Source: Gemmatimonadota bacterium (GTDB lineage: Bacteria; Gemmatimonadota; Gemmatimonadetes; Longimicrobiales; Gaopeijiaceae). Taken from it: 34,404 nucleotides of DNA. Position 1 is the stretch's first letter, and each line of letters starts with the position of its first letter. Under the pieces are notes generated by a model. That model made no database searches. It was not told the DNA's origin and was given only the letters and a program-made list of their open reading frames with translations. The translations under genes and the position numbers were made by a program. The DNA lies in the NCBI GenBank assembly GCA_009844885.1, contig VYAQ01000061.1, positions 1,296 to 35,699 of the forward strand, given 5' to 3'. Shown here in pieces: positions 17,001-26,206 of this stretch.

Positions 17001-17097
17001 TGACCGGACTCCCGCGCGGGCGGATCGCTATCGCGTCAGGCCATTCATGATCGGTGCGGTGATCGCCCACCTGCGATCCCGCAATATCCTTCACTAG
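14068..17097 (+). CDS. Large helical protein with degenerate P-loop NTPase domain and C-terminal winged-helix-like region
   Basis: Function unknown; 1,009 residues. Residues 1 to about 600 are Ala/Arg/Glu-rich and predicted helical with coiled-coil character and no clear membrane segment. A basic region around 590-612 and RPPPPG lead into a P-loop NTPase-like domain. VVVSPPGAGITSFLN (680-694) sits where Walker A should be, but the essential Lys is I688. VVILESAEHL (755-764) occupies the Walker B position with Glu (E759) for Asp. LSPLTADQLRKAILARHLRSG (about 820-840) resembles an AAA+/STAND lid helix. The last 90 residues look like a winged helix (FALKAILDHGTLTVEEYREV). The GTG at 14068 overlaps the mscS stop by four bases, so it is probably made with the channel; an in-frame ATG at 14116 is the alternative start. 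Likely binds nucleotide weakly or not at all, and may be a scaffold or regulator of the channel (inference). Confidence 0.75.
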   Translation: MNQSGTSRAVDQPPPGMTDDEIVAAIAATVHKPYRALWQDHEDRAWQPVRQVLAHAVAAHAAALEQLTTADHSQGEYRRRTGRDVLKPIRLALRRGDLARQLHDRLAATSEDVRAAVGDLPALVRAPVASNALRGFPGLRAAERLRRFAARALRPIVWRRTDHDVAVARLARAHLASHVLPAQIRAFRSSQRDRAEWLGHMERAWSAWITAGADGSAVHEPDRVLETATTLHGELEALLDGATRASGRENGQDFGQLTHRLKATVAVAGTFAGAADAGRSGAWEHSDLASRWDEWAEQTADRLELYQRLLGATSGTRAISRRMVQGWAASAAQADGVLQTVEGELRAGLARVARLASVRAGVPDALREEQTRTSERLGEAAEALNAPSSVARDLTAAAEEAVADIEALCLQLPECLTVHGIPDPRERVRGPGRDEREVELRDAAVQAFDTLRMERIRTAPRAMVRALEEVHAQVAELLEVSSYGYEAAIAETSDADAAESEQAITLVSNGLERALDKATRAREALRSGLEAATQEAIAEVEEGADRLRRRVTADRLTAGYLDARSYVATEVARDWQRWREGVAQAGRRVAAGLRNLGRLLRPLASTLGIRPPPPGATDLREHTLASAAEFARTLPVVYRRLFAFEPLTDPRLLAGRTDALAEVAASWERWRDGGPGCQVVVSPPGAGITSFLNVAAAALAEDEPRVVRKILQTRIHTESELAATLGNWLGLAGTDDLDLLAERILEAPAGATPGVVILESAEHLHLRVRGGIRLFERLLGVMTRTEARIFWVVSLSSPAWQLVRKRAPDYLADVKRLSLSPLTADQLRKAILARHLRSGLPLQYAEPTRRGEAIRTRAQRIGRSDKQQLLIERNYFDRLHRASHGSIRLALFHWLRSADFQSLEGSLLVQPLEPLSPQLEMLDLTQSFALKAILDHGTLTVEEYREVVRAPAARAPHTFRSLLDQQVIEILATDDESDDRTPARADRYRVRPFMIGAVIAHLRSRNILH

Positions 17098-17109
17098 TCG
17101 CTGGGACGG

Positions 17110-17310
17110 TCAGGCTCGAATCACGTTGGCCGCCTGCAAGCCGCGTTCCGTTTCCCGGAGTTCGAACTCCACCTCGTCTCCCTCGGCGAGGGTTCGAAAG
17201 CCGTCGCCCTGGATCGAGGTGAAGTGAACGAAGACGTCGTCGCCCGAGGACCGGGAGATGAATCCGTAGCCCTTTGCATCATTGAACCATTTGACCGTCC
17301 CTCTCGCCAT
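17110..17310 (-). CDS. Cold-shock domain protein (CspA family)
   Basis: A 66-residue single-domain RNA/ssDNA-binding protein. [14 protein letters not shown] contains RNP1 and VFVHF is RNP2; the ending [10 protein letters not shown] is typical. Such proteins melt RNA structure in the cytoplasm, during cold shock or constitutively. I start at the ATG at 17310 because GAAGGA (complement 17319-17324) lies about nine bases upstream and the sequence then begins with the canonical MARGTVKWF; a longer ORF to 17391 adds unrelated residues. It is convergent with the P-loop gene, only 12 bases away, and has its own promoter next to the truncated ABC gene. Confidence 0.95.
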   Translation of the reverse strand: MARGTVKWFNDAKGYGFISRSSGDDVFVHFTSIQGDGFRTLAEGDEVEFELRETERGLQAANVIRA

Positions 17311-17389
17311 CCCTGCCATCCTTCGAAGAAGTGTTGGACTGTCGGCCGTTTCCGGCGGGGAACACGACCGTGACCGTAATGCCGGCAGC

Positions 17390-17419
17390 ATGATGGGGAT
17401 CCGCAGCCGGGGGCGTCAA
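17390..17419 (-). promoter_or_regulatory. Candidate sigma-70-type promoter for the cold-shock gene
   Basis: On the minus strand TTGACG (17419-17414) is followed after 18 bases by CATCAT (17395-17390). The leader would be about 75 bases. The -35 box overlaps the stop codon of the truncated ABC ATPase remnant. Confidence 0.4.
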
Positions 17420-17685
17420 GCAAGGGGCGACCGACGCGATAGGCACCTTGACGTCCCCAGACGCCTCTTGACCTCCATGGGGTCCTGCACCACATCGAAG
17501 CCCGCCACCCGGGCCGACCCCTGCGCTGGCCTGATCATGCAGGTGAGGATCTTCACGGTGGTGGTTTTGCCCGCTCCGTTCGGCCCCGGAAAGCCGAGGA
17601 TCTCGCCCGGATCAACCCGCTTGTCGAGTTCCTGGACGGCTGCCTTGCGGTCGAAGTAACGACTCAGCTGCAGCGTCTCGATCAT
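17416..17685 (-). pseudogene. Truncated ABC transporter ATP-binding protein (N-terminal fragment)
   Basis: The 89-residue reading frame starts like an ABC-2-type exporter ATPase: MIETLQLSRYF, then PGEILGF, then Walker A GPNGAGKTTT, then ILTCMIRPAQGSARVAGFDV and DPMEVKRRLG. At about residue 77 homology ends and 12 unrelated residues lead to a stop. The Q-loop, ABC signature (LSGGQ), Walker B and switch His are all missing, so it cannot act as an ATPase. Substitutions at normally conserved sites (GFPGPNG for GFLGPNG, TCMIRP for TGMIRP) suggest decay. Its ATG overlaps the transglycosylase stop by four bases (ATGA), so the intact ancestor was probably translationally coupled to it. No continuation is visible in other frames, so a deletion or rearrangement is more likely than a frameshift. 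Confidence 0.75.
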
Positions 17686-20108
17686 GAGGCCGGCCCCGGA
17701 GCCCCGGCTTCTCTGTACAGCCATCGGTAGAGCGCCCGATTCCGCACCACGTTCTTCACGTAGCCGCGTGTTTCGGCGAAGGGGATGCGCTCGGTGAAGC
17801 GGTGGGGATCCTCCGCTTCCGGAAAACGCCGCCAGCGGTTGGCGCGGCTTGGTCCCGCGTTGTAGGCCGACAGGACCAGCGGGATGTCGCCCTCGTAGCG
17901 GCGCATCAGGTCCGCCAGGAATCGGGCACCCAGGTGCACGTTGAGTTCCGGGGTCTCGAGCGTTTCGGTGCGGAAGCCGCGGGGTCCGATCCGGCCAGCC
18001 AGCTGCCGCCCGGTCGCCGGCATCACCTGCATCAGACCGATCGCCCCCGCCGGCGACACAATATCGGGCACGAAGGCGCTCTCCTGACGTATGATCCCGG
18101 CGACCAGATACGGGTCCAGCCCGAGGTCCCGCGCACGCGACTCCACGAGTTCGCGGTGGGGGAAGGGATACACGACCTGAAGCAGCGTCCGGTCCCAGGA
18201 CCGGCCCTCACCGCGAAGCTGCAGTCCCACGCGAATCCCCTCGAGCACGTGCCCGGCGTCGTGAAGCGCCACCGCGAGGCTGAGCAGGGATTTGGACGAA
18301 TCGCCGGCCATGGCCCTCATCGAGGCGATTCGCGAAGCCACCGCATCCTCCAGCCCGGCCTCGTCCAGGAGCGCCAGCATCTCCAGTTCGGACGCAAGCC
18401 ACTCGGGGTCGGCGGTAACGGCCGCCTCGCCGGCAGGAACGTCTGCCACCTCGGCAGGGGCGCCCGTGTCGGCCAGGATCGGGCGGAACACCGAGTCCGC
18501 GGCTCCATCGGCGAGGAACGCGTAGTAAGACACGGGACTCTCTTCCCGGATCCGGGCCCGCAGTGCCTCGGCGGCTGCGGAATCGCCTGTCTTTTCGGCG
18601 AGGTGCGCCGCCCAGTAGCTCGCCTCCTCCCAGCGACGTCCGCCGGGAAAGTCCTCCACGTACCCCAGGAAGACGCGCCGCGCCGCCTCGGTCTCGTTCC
18701 GGGCCAGGTGAATCTGGCCCCAGCGCATCCTCGCCAGACCGGCCCGGTCCGCCGAGGGAGACATCGAGACGACCTGCTGATAGTGGTCGACAGCCTGGTC
18801 CAGCCGCCCCGCGTCCTGGTGGTCATCGCCCCGGAAGAACACGACGTCCAGCGCAGCCTGGCTGTCGGGATACCGCTCCACGAGACGGTCCTGAAGCGTA
18901 CGGGCGTCTCCGTACCGTCCCTGGCGGGACCGAATGGCCGCCCACGCCTGCAGCGCGGCGGCCGCGATCCCGGGGTCTTCGGCGCCCGAGAGCTCCCGGT
19001 AGACCTCCACCGCCCGGGCGCGGTCACCGCTGCCGTTGTAGGCGCGTGCCAGGGCAAGACGATCGCGGTCGGTGAGCGTGCCGCCCCGAGTGGTCACCAG
19101 CCTCCAGGCGCGCACCGCGAAACCGAACTCGCCGCCGCTTCCCATGGCGGCCGCGACGAGCCGCAGAATCTCCGGACCGGAGCCGCCAGCGACGCGCCAG
19201 TGCGCCATCGAGGCTTCCGTCGCGACCGACCCGCGGGTCGTGTGCCGCAACAGGTCTTCCATTGCGGCGACCGACCCGTCCGGGTCGCCCAGCGCGAGCC
19301 GGAAGCGCCATTCGCGCTCAAGGAGCCCGGTCCGCGCTGTAGCGGCGGCCTCCCCGCCCCCCGACGCGATGGCCAGGAGGGATTCGAGCGCGCGTGCCGT
19401 GTCCCCCGCTGCAGCCCAGGCATCCATCTCCAGCGCCCAACCCAGCCCTCGGACAGCCAGGTCGCCCACCAGGCCAAGCAGGTCTTCCACCGCCCCCGCC
19501 TCACCCGCATCGGAGAGCACACGCGCCGCCGCAAGTGCCGTCCAATCCGCCAATGGCGGCGCCCGGTCGCCAATCGCGCCCACATGCTCGGCCGCAAGGT
19601 CGGGCACGCCCCCTGCCGCCGCGGAACGGGCCAGGCGGGAATGCACGACCAGCGTCTCGCGCGCGTCTGCTGCAGCAGTCTCCACGAAGCGGGTGAGCGC
19701 CGACACGGCTCCCCCGGCGTCGCCCGCCGCCTGCCGCGCGCTGCCGAGCACCAACCAGACGCGTGGCGGGACAGCTTCCGCGTCATCCACTCCGGGTGTG
19801 AGCGCCGCGATGGCCCCGTCCCAGTTCTTCCATCCGGCTTCGGCCTCCGCCAGGACGAGACGGTCGGCCCATGACGCCGATTCGACCGATCCGAGGTGGG
19901 ACCGCAACGCGCGGCTGGCCTTCCAGTGGCGACCGTCCGCCAGATCCCGATGGATCGAATCGGGTATGGACGCGCCTACGGCGGCCCGGGGTTGATCCTG
20001 GCCCGAAAGGGGGTTGGCGGCACAAGCGGCAGAGAAGGCCGCCGCCAGAAAAAGACACCGGGCAGCCCGCGCCGCGATTCCCGCTTCAAAAGGGCGGGAA
20101 TGTCGCAC
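17682..20108 (-). CDS. Slt70-like soluble lytic murein transglycosylase with helical repeat region
   Basis: Cleaves peptidoglycan glycan strands with 1,6-anhydro product formation; periplasmic. The 808-residue protein has an N-terminal signal peptide (residues 1-30, LFLAAAFSAACAANP; a lipobox at SAAC is possible but not canonical). About 50-600 is a TPR-like alpha-superhelix (for example GRLDQAVDHYQQVVSMSPS, and ARVFLGYVEDFPGG-like repeats), as in the Slt70 ring. The catalytic SLT domain lies at about 650-800, with RQESAF (catalytic E676), GLMQVMPATG and LSAYNAGP. The start is GTG at 20108 with only a weak ribosome site. It follows the ExbB-like gene by 28 bases in the same operon and overlaps the ABC remnant downstream. 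Confidence 0.93.
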   Translation of the reverse strand: MRHSRPFEAGIAARAARCLFLAAAFSAACAANPLSGQDQPRAAVGASIPDSIHRDLADGRHWKASRALRSHLGSVESASWADRLVLAEAEAGWKNWDGAIAALTPGVDDAEAVPPRVWLVLGSARQAAGDAGGAVSALTRFVETAAADARETLVVHSRLARSAAAGGVPDLAAEHVGAIGDRAPPLADWTALAAARVLSDAGEAGAVEDLLGLVGDLAVRGLGWALEMDAWAAAGDTARALESLLAIASGGGEAAATARTGLLEREWRFRLALGDPDGSVAAMEDLLRHTTRGSVATEASMAHWRVAGGSGPEILRLVAAAMGSGGEFGFAVRAWRLVTTRGGTLTDRDRLALARAYNGSGDRARAVEVYRELSGAEDPGIAAAALQAWAAIRSRQGRYGDARTLQDRLVERYPDSQAALDVVFFRGDDHQDAGRLDQAVDHYQQVVSMSPSADRAGLARMRWGQIHLARNETEAARRVFLGYVEDFPGGRRWEEASYWAAHLAEKTGDSAAAEALRARIREESPVSYYAFLADGAADSVFRPILADTGAPAEVADVPAGEAAVTADPEWLASELEMLALLDEAGLEDAVASRIASMRAMAGDSSKSLLSLAVALHDAGHVLEGIRVGLQLRGEGRSWDRTLLQVVYPFPHRELVESRARDLGLDPYLVAGIIRQESAFVPDIVSPAGAIGLMQVMPATGRQLAGRIGPRGFRTETLETPELNVHLGARFLADLMRRYEGDIPLVLSAYNAGPSRANRWRRFPEAEDPHRFTERIPFAETRGYVKNVVRNRALYRWLYREAGAPGPAS

Positions 20109-20136
20109 GCGGACTGCCCGGAGCGGGGGTCCTGCC

Positions 20137-20844
20137 TTAGTCGCCGGCCGACCGGCCCGTCTGCATCGCGAAGAGGGCGTCGATCATCTTCTGCGCCGAC
20201 TCCTCCATGTCGATCACGAGATGGTCGATCCGCGACACGAAGTAGTTGTGGGCGATGCTCACCGGGATCGCGATCGCGAGCCCGGCCGCGGTGGTCGTAA
20301 GGGCGATCTTGATCCCCGACGCAACCGTGGTGGCGTCCACCTCACCCGCCAGCTCGATCGCCTGGAAGGCGGCGATCATCCCCATCACCGTCCCGAGGAA
20401 GCCGAGCAGGGGCGCGACGTTGGTAAGCGTCGCGAGAATGACAAGGCCGCTCTCCAGCTTGGACAGCTCGATGAGGCCCTGGTTCTCAATGGCCTTCATC
20501 ACGCGATCCGTTCCCTCGTCCTGACGCTCGAGCCCCGCGTAGAGGATGTTCGCAGCCGGGGAGTCGGACTCTCGCGTGAGCTCCAGCGCCTCCTTGATCT
20601 GGTGCTGCGCAAGGAGTCCGTCGACCGCCCGGAGAACCTTCCTCGTGGCACTGCTCTTGCGGAAGATGTCGATCAACTTCCAGATGATCACGATGATACC
20701 CACCACCACGCAGAGCCCGAGCGGCCAGCGCATGTCGCCGGCATCCTCCCAGGACTGCACCATCTGCTCGGTGAAGGTGAGGTCTGGAGCTTCCATTCCG
20801 GGAAGCTGAAGCAGTACGTCGAACACGGTCATCAAGCTGGCCAA
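20137..20844 (-). CDS. MotA/TolQ/ExbB proton-channel family protein
   Basis: Inner-membrane protein of 235 residues with family topology: helix 1 at about 40-60 (LGLCVVVGIIVIIWKLIDIF), a cytoplasmic domain with the AEALELTRES-type helix and NILYAGLERQ, then helices 2 and 3 containing the hallmark APLLGFLGTVMGMIAAFQAI and IKIALTTTAAGLAIAIPVSI. Such proteins form proton-driven motors with ExbD/TolR partners, but none is adjacent. The start is TTG at 20844 because AGGAGG (20855-20850) is five bases upstream; the ATG at 20832 would be too far and the ORF extension to 20940 is not conserved-looking. It heads a transcript with the lytic transglycosylase, hinting at envelope remodelling powered by proton flow (inference). 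Confidence 0.92.
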   Translation of the reverse strand: MASLMTVFDVLLQLPGMEAPDLTFTEQMVQSWEDAGDMRWPLGLCVVVGIIVIIWKLIDIFRKSSATRKVLRAVDGLLAQHQIKEALELTRESDSPAANILYAGLERQDEGTDRVMKAIENQGLIELSKLESGLVILATLTNVAPLLGFLGTVMGMIAAFQAIELAGEVDATTVASGIKIALTTTAAGLAIAIPVSIAHNYFVSRIDHLVIDMEESAQKMIDALFAMQTGRSAGD

Positions 20845-20949
20845 GGGAACCTCCTGCTTTCGGTCCTGTGCTGATGGTTGAAGTTGGCCGCGCCCAGCGC
20901 GCGACCCTTGGAGTCTCGGACTTCCGGACCCTTTTCGCAACGGCTTGCC

Positions 20950-20978
20950 ATAATGAGTATCGCTCGGGGGACTGTCAA
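20950..20978 (-). promoter_or_regulatory. Promoter for the exbB-like/slt operon
   Basis: A perfect -35 TTGACA (20978-20973) is followed after exactly 17 bases by CATTAT (20955-20950) on the minus strand. Transcription would start near 20943, about 100 bases upstream of the TTG start. It lies in the 211-base gap after the LipM-like gene, so this operon need not depend on the gcv transcript. Confidence 0.65.
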
Positions 20979-21055
20979 GGATGCAAGAGGGCAGGCCGAC
21001 CCCACCCCGGCGTGGAACCGGGGCGATGCGATCCCGGACCTGCTCATCGACACGC

Positions 21056-21979
21056 TCATCGCCGCCACGTCCACTCGCCGGAACCGTACTTCCTTTCCAG
21101 TCTCGCTACCATGGCCATTTCCTCTCGCGTCATCTCGCCCGGAGCCCAGAGTCCACCAAATTCCTCGGCGAATCCCCTGCGAAAGGCGTCCACCATGTCT
21201 TCCCAGGGCGGTACCTCGCCGAGGATCTCGGCCAACGTGATCGGAGGGCCGGTCCGGTTCGCCGCGACCGTCGTGCCCGAACCGCGCCGGTTACCGGTCG
21301 GGGCAGGCGCGGACGCGATCCCCCTGTCGCGCCCGGGCTCCGCTCCGTTGCCAGCAGCGCCGTGGGCGTCGGCCTTGGCGAACAGCGCGCTTTGGTCGGC
21401 CACCAGGAGCAGAGACCCGTGCTGGAGAATCGCTCCTCCGATCCGCGCCTGTGCGCTCCCCACGAGCTTTCGCCCCCGAACCACCACCTCTCCCTCGGCC
21501 GGCTCGAGAAAGCACGGACCCGCATCGGGCGCGGCGGTACTGCCGGCGGCGCCTCCCGCATCGACACCCAGGCGCCGCAAACCCCGCAGCAGACCCTGGT
21601 TGATCCTGCGGTAGGCAAGCCGAAGTCCTCCGAATGCGCGCGCTGGAAGGACAACGCAGTACGTCAATTCGCGGTCGTGAATCACCGCACGGCCACCGGT
21701 GGGACGGCGCACCGCTTCCATTTCGGGATGACGGCGGAGCAGGTCCCGGTATCCTGCGGTGACGGGTTCGTTGCGTCCGAAGGAGAGAGTTGCGGTCGCC
21801 CAGCGGTAGAAGCGCACGGTGCCCTCGCCCGGACGTACGCCAAGCGCGAGCGCGTGGTCGCGCGCCATGTTGGTCGCCCCCGGGAGCCCTCCGTCCAGGA
21901 GGACGCGCCAGTTCAGGCGACCGGGTCCGTCGCCCGCCGCGGCCGCCCCGCCGCGGGATGCATCAGGGAACGTAGACAT
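21056..21979 (-). CDS. lipM: Lipoate/octanoate transferase, LipM-like
   Basis: BPL/LplA/LipB-fold protein of 307 residues. It has RRPTGGRAVIHDRELTY (91-107), the acyl-binding Lys in GRKLVGSAQAR (K171), ILQHGSLLL, and a cysteine in GPCF (C156) matching the acyl-thioester cysteine of Bacillus LipM (ACFD...). LplA ligases lack this Cys, so octanoyl transfer from acyl carrier protein to GcvH is the best reading. That fits its place at the end of the gcvH-gcvP transcript. Residues about 201-245 are a low-complexity Gly/Ala/Arg insertion absent from the family core. The ATG at 21979 overlaps the hydrolase stop by 17 bases and GGGAG abuts it, so the exact start is uncertain. Lipoate-protein ligase remains the alternative. 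Confidence 0.82.
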   Translation of the reverse strand: MSTFPDASRGGAAAAGDGPGRLNWRVLLDGGLPGATNMARDHALALGVRPGEGTVRFYRWATATLSFGRNEPVTAGYRDLLRRHPEMEAVRRPTGGRAVIHDRELTYCVVLPARAFGGLRLAYRRINQGLLRGLRRLGVDAGGAAGSTAAPDAGPCFLEPAEGEVVVRGRKLVGSAQARIGGAILQHGSLLLVADQSALFAKADAHGAAGNGAEPGRDRGIASAPAPTGNRRGSGTTVAANRTGPPITLAEILGEVPPWEDMVDAFRRGFAEEFGGLWAPGEMTREEMAMVARLERKYGSGEWTWRR

Positions 21980-22649
21980 CTCCCGGCTGCATGACCTGTA
22001 CGGTTGCCCGATCCCCTACGAGTGCGCGGAAGCGCTCGGGGTCCTGGGCGATGAGAGGCCAGGTGTTGTAGTGGACCGGAATCACGACATCGGGCTCGAT
22101 GAACCCGACCGCCTCGGCAGCGTCCTCCGGACCCATGGTGAAGTTGTCGCCGATGGGCAGGATGGCGACGTCCACCTTGCCGCGCAGCAGCTGCATGTCC
22201 ATGAGCAACGCCGTGTCCCCCGCGTGGTAGATCCGGGTCCCGTCGAGGTGCAACAGGAAGCCCCCGGGCACGGTGGTGAACTGCCCGGTCGTGTCTCCGT
22301 GCACCTGACCCCCGTGCAGGGCGGCGGTCATCTTGACGCGGCCGAAGGGGAAGTCGTAGCCACCCCCGATGTGCAACGGGTGGCCGTTCGCGACCCCCTG
22401 GGTCTCGGCAAACGAGACGATCTCGAAGGTCGACACCAGCGTGGCGCCGGTTTCCTTCGCCAGTGGCAGGGCGTCCGCAAAGTGGTCGAAGTGGCCGTGC
22501 GTGCAGAGGATGAAATCCACCGCCCCCACCTCGGCGCGCTTGATGTCAGAGACAGGATTGTCGTCGAAGAACGGATCGATCACCAGGCGGGTGCCGTCGT
22601 CGGTCTCGATGCTGAAGGTGGACTGGCCGTGAAAAGTCAGCTTGGGCAC
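21963..22649 (-). CDS. UPF0173-type metal-dependent hydrolase (metallo-beta-lactamase fold)
   Basis: A 228-residue protein of the UlaG/UPF0173 group. It has the THGHFDHF motif (H51, H53, D55, H56), H112 in ALHGG, D145 in YHAGDT and H193 in PVHYNT, so a complete metal site is present. The substrate of this widespread family is not established. Start is GTG at 22649 with a weak ribosome site. It lies between gcvP (76 bases upstream) and the LipM-like gene (overlap of 17 bases), so it is probably cotranscribed with glycine cleavage, but nothing in the sequence ties it to that pathway. Confidence 0.92.
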   Translation of the reverse strand: MPKLTFHGQSTFSIETDDGTRLVIDPFFDDNPVSDIKRAEVGAVDFILCTHGHFDHFADALPLAKETGATLVSTFEIVSFAETQGVANGHPLHIGGGYDFPFGRVKMTAALHGGQVHGDTTGQFTTVPGGFLLHLDGTRIYHAGDTALLMDMQLLRGKVDVAILPIGDNFTMGPEDAAEAVGFIEPDVVIPVHYNTWPLIAQDPERFRALVGDRATVQVMQPGDVYVP

Positions 22650-22725
22650 GGGGTCATCTCTTTCTCAGGCAGGGCGCGGTTGAAGCGAAACGGCACGGCA
22701 CCGGAGCCCACGGCGCACACACCGC

Positions 22726-25599
<2,874 letters not shown>

Positions 25600-25626
25600 C
25601 AGGGGCAATTGCGGCCGGATCGCGGG

Positions 25627-26016
25627 TTATTCGCCGATGTGTGCTCCGTAGCTCGCGGCGTCCATCAGGGTTTCCACCTCGCCGGGGTCCTCGAGGCGCA
25701 ACTGGATCATCCACCCCTCCCCGTAGGGATCGCTGTTGACCAGCTCGGGATCGTCGTCCAGCGCAGCATTGACGTCCACAACCTCACCGGCGACCGGACA
25801 GTACAAGTCGCTCACGGCCTTCACGGCCTCGATGGTGCCGAAAACGTCCATCGGGGCAAAGGAATCGCCGGGCTCGGGCAACTCGACGTACACCACGTCC
25901 CCGAGCTCGCCCTGGGCGTAGTCGGTTATCCCGACGTAGTAGATGTCGGACTCGTCGGATTCTCTCAGATACTCATGTTCGGTCGTGTACCTGAGTCCTT
26001 CGGGGATCAAGGACAT
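25627..26016 (-). CDS. gcvH: Glycine cleavage system H protein
   Basis: Lipoyl carrier protein that shuttles the aminomethyl group between P, T and L proteins. The 129-residue product has the typical start (LIPEGLRYTTEHEYLR), ITDYAQGELGDVVYVELPE, and the lipoyl lysine K66 in TIEAVKAVSDL, followed by PVAGEVVDVN and NSDPYGEGWMI. It is first in the gcvH-gcvP-hydrolase-lipM transcript, so carrier, decarboxylase and probable octanoyltransferase are made together; the T and L proteins are not in the window. ATG at 26016 is the family start; the ORF extension to 26112 is leader sequence. That leader contains a terminator-like hairpin. Confidence 0.97.
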   Translation of the reverse strand: MSLIPEGLRYTTEHEYLRESDESDIYYVGITDYAQGELGDVVYVELPEPGDSFAPMDVFGTIEAVKAVSDLYCPVAGEVVDVNAALDDDPELVNSDPYGEGWMIQLRLEDPGEVETLMDAASYGAHIGE

Positions 26017-26063
26017 GGTGATCTCGCTTGAGGTTCGGGATGTCTCGGGTCTGAAAGCGACAG

Positions 26064-26098
26064 AAAAAAAGCCGCGCGACGGAAGGGCGTCAAGCCGC
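26064..26098 (-). terminator. Terminator-like hairpin with U-run in the gcvH leader (possible attenuator)
   Basis: On the minus strand GCGGCTTGACG (26098-26088) can pair with CGTCGCGCGGC (26081-26071) around a six-base loop, with nine of eleven positions matched including one G-T wobble. Seven T's follow at once (26070-26064). This is an intrinsic-terminator shape. It lies 48 bases upstream of gcvH, and no minus-strand gene ends here, so it would act on the gcvH leader itself. Confidence 0.45.
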
Positions 26099-26206
26099 CG
26101 CTCCGAATCCAATGCGGAACTTTCGTGCGTAGGTTAGATTATCACCCCCCGGAAACACGCTCGGCGCAAGCGTCAAGTCACGGTTTTGCCCGCGTCAGGA
26201 GGGCTC

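Noticed and set aside
17802-19874. 690-codon plus-strand ORF opposite the lytic transglycosylase
   Set aside because: Composition is that of an antisense shadow; the minus strand has an intact SLT domain.
26017-26206. Glycine riboswitch ahead of gcvH
   Set aside because: The leader is too short for the usual aptamer and lacks recognisable conserved core sequences; only the terminator-like hairpin is supported.
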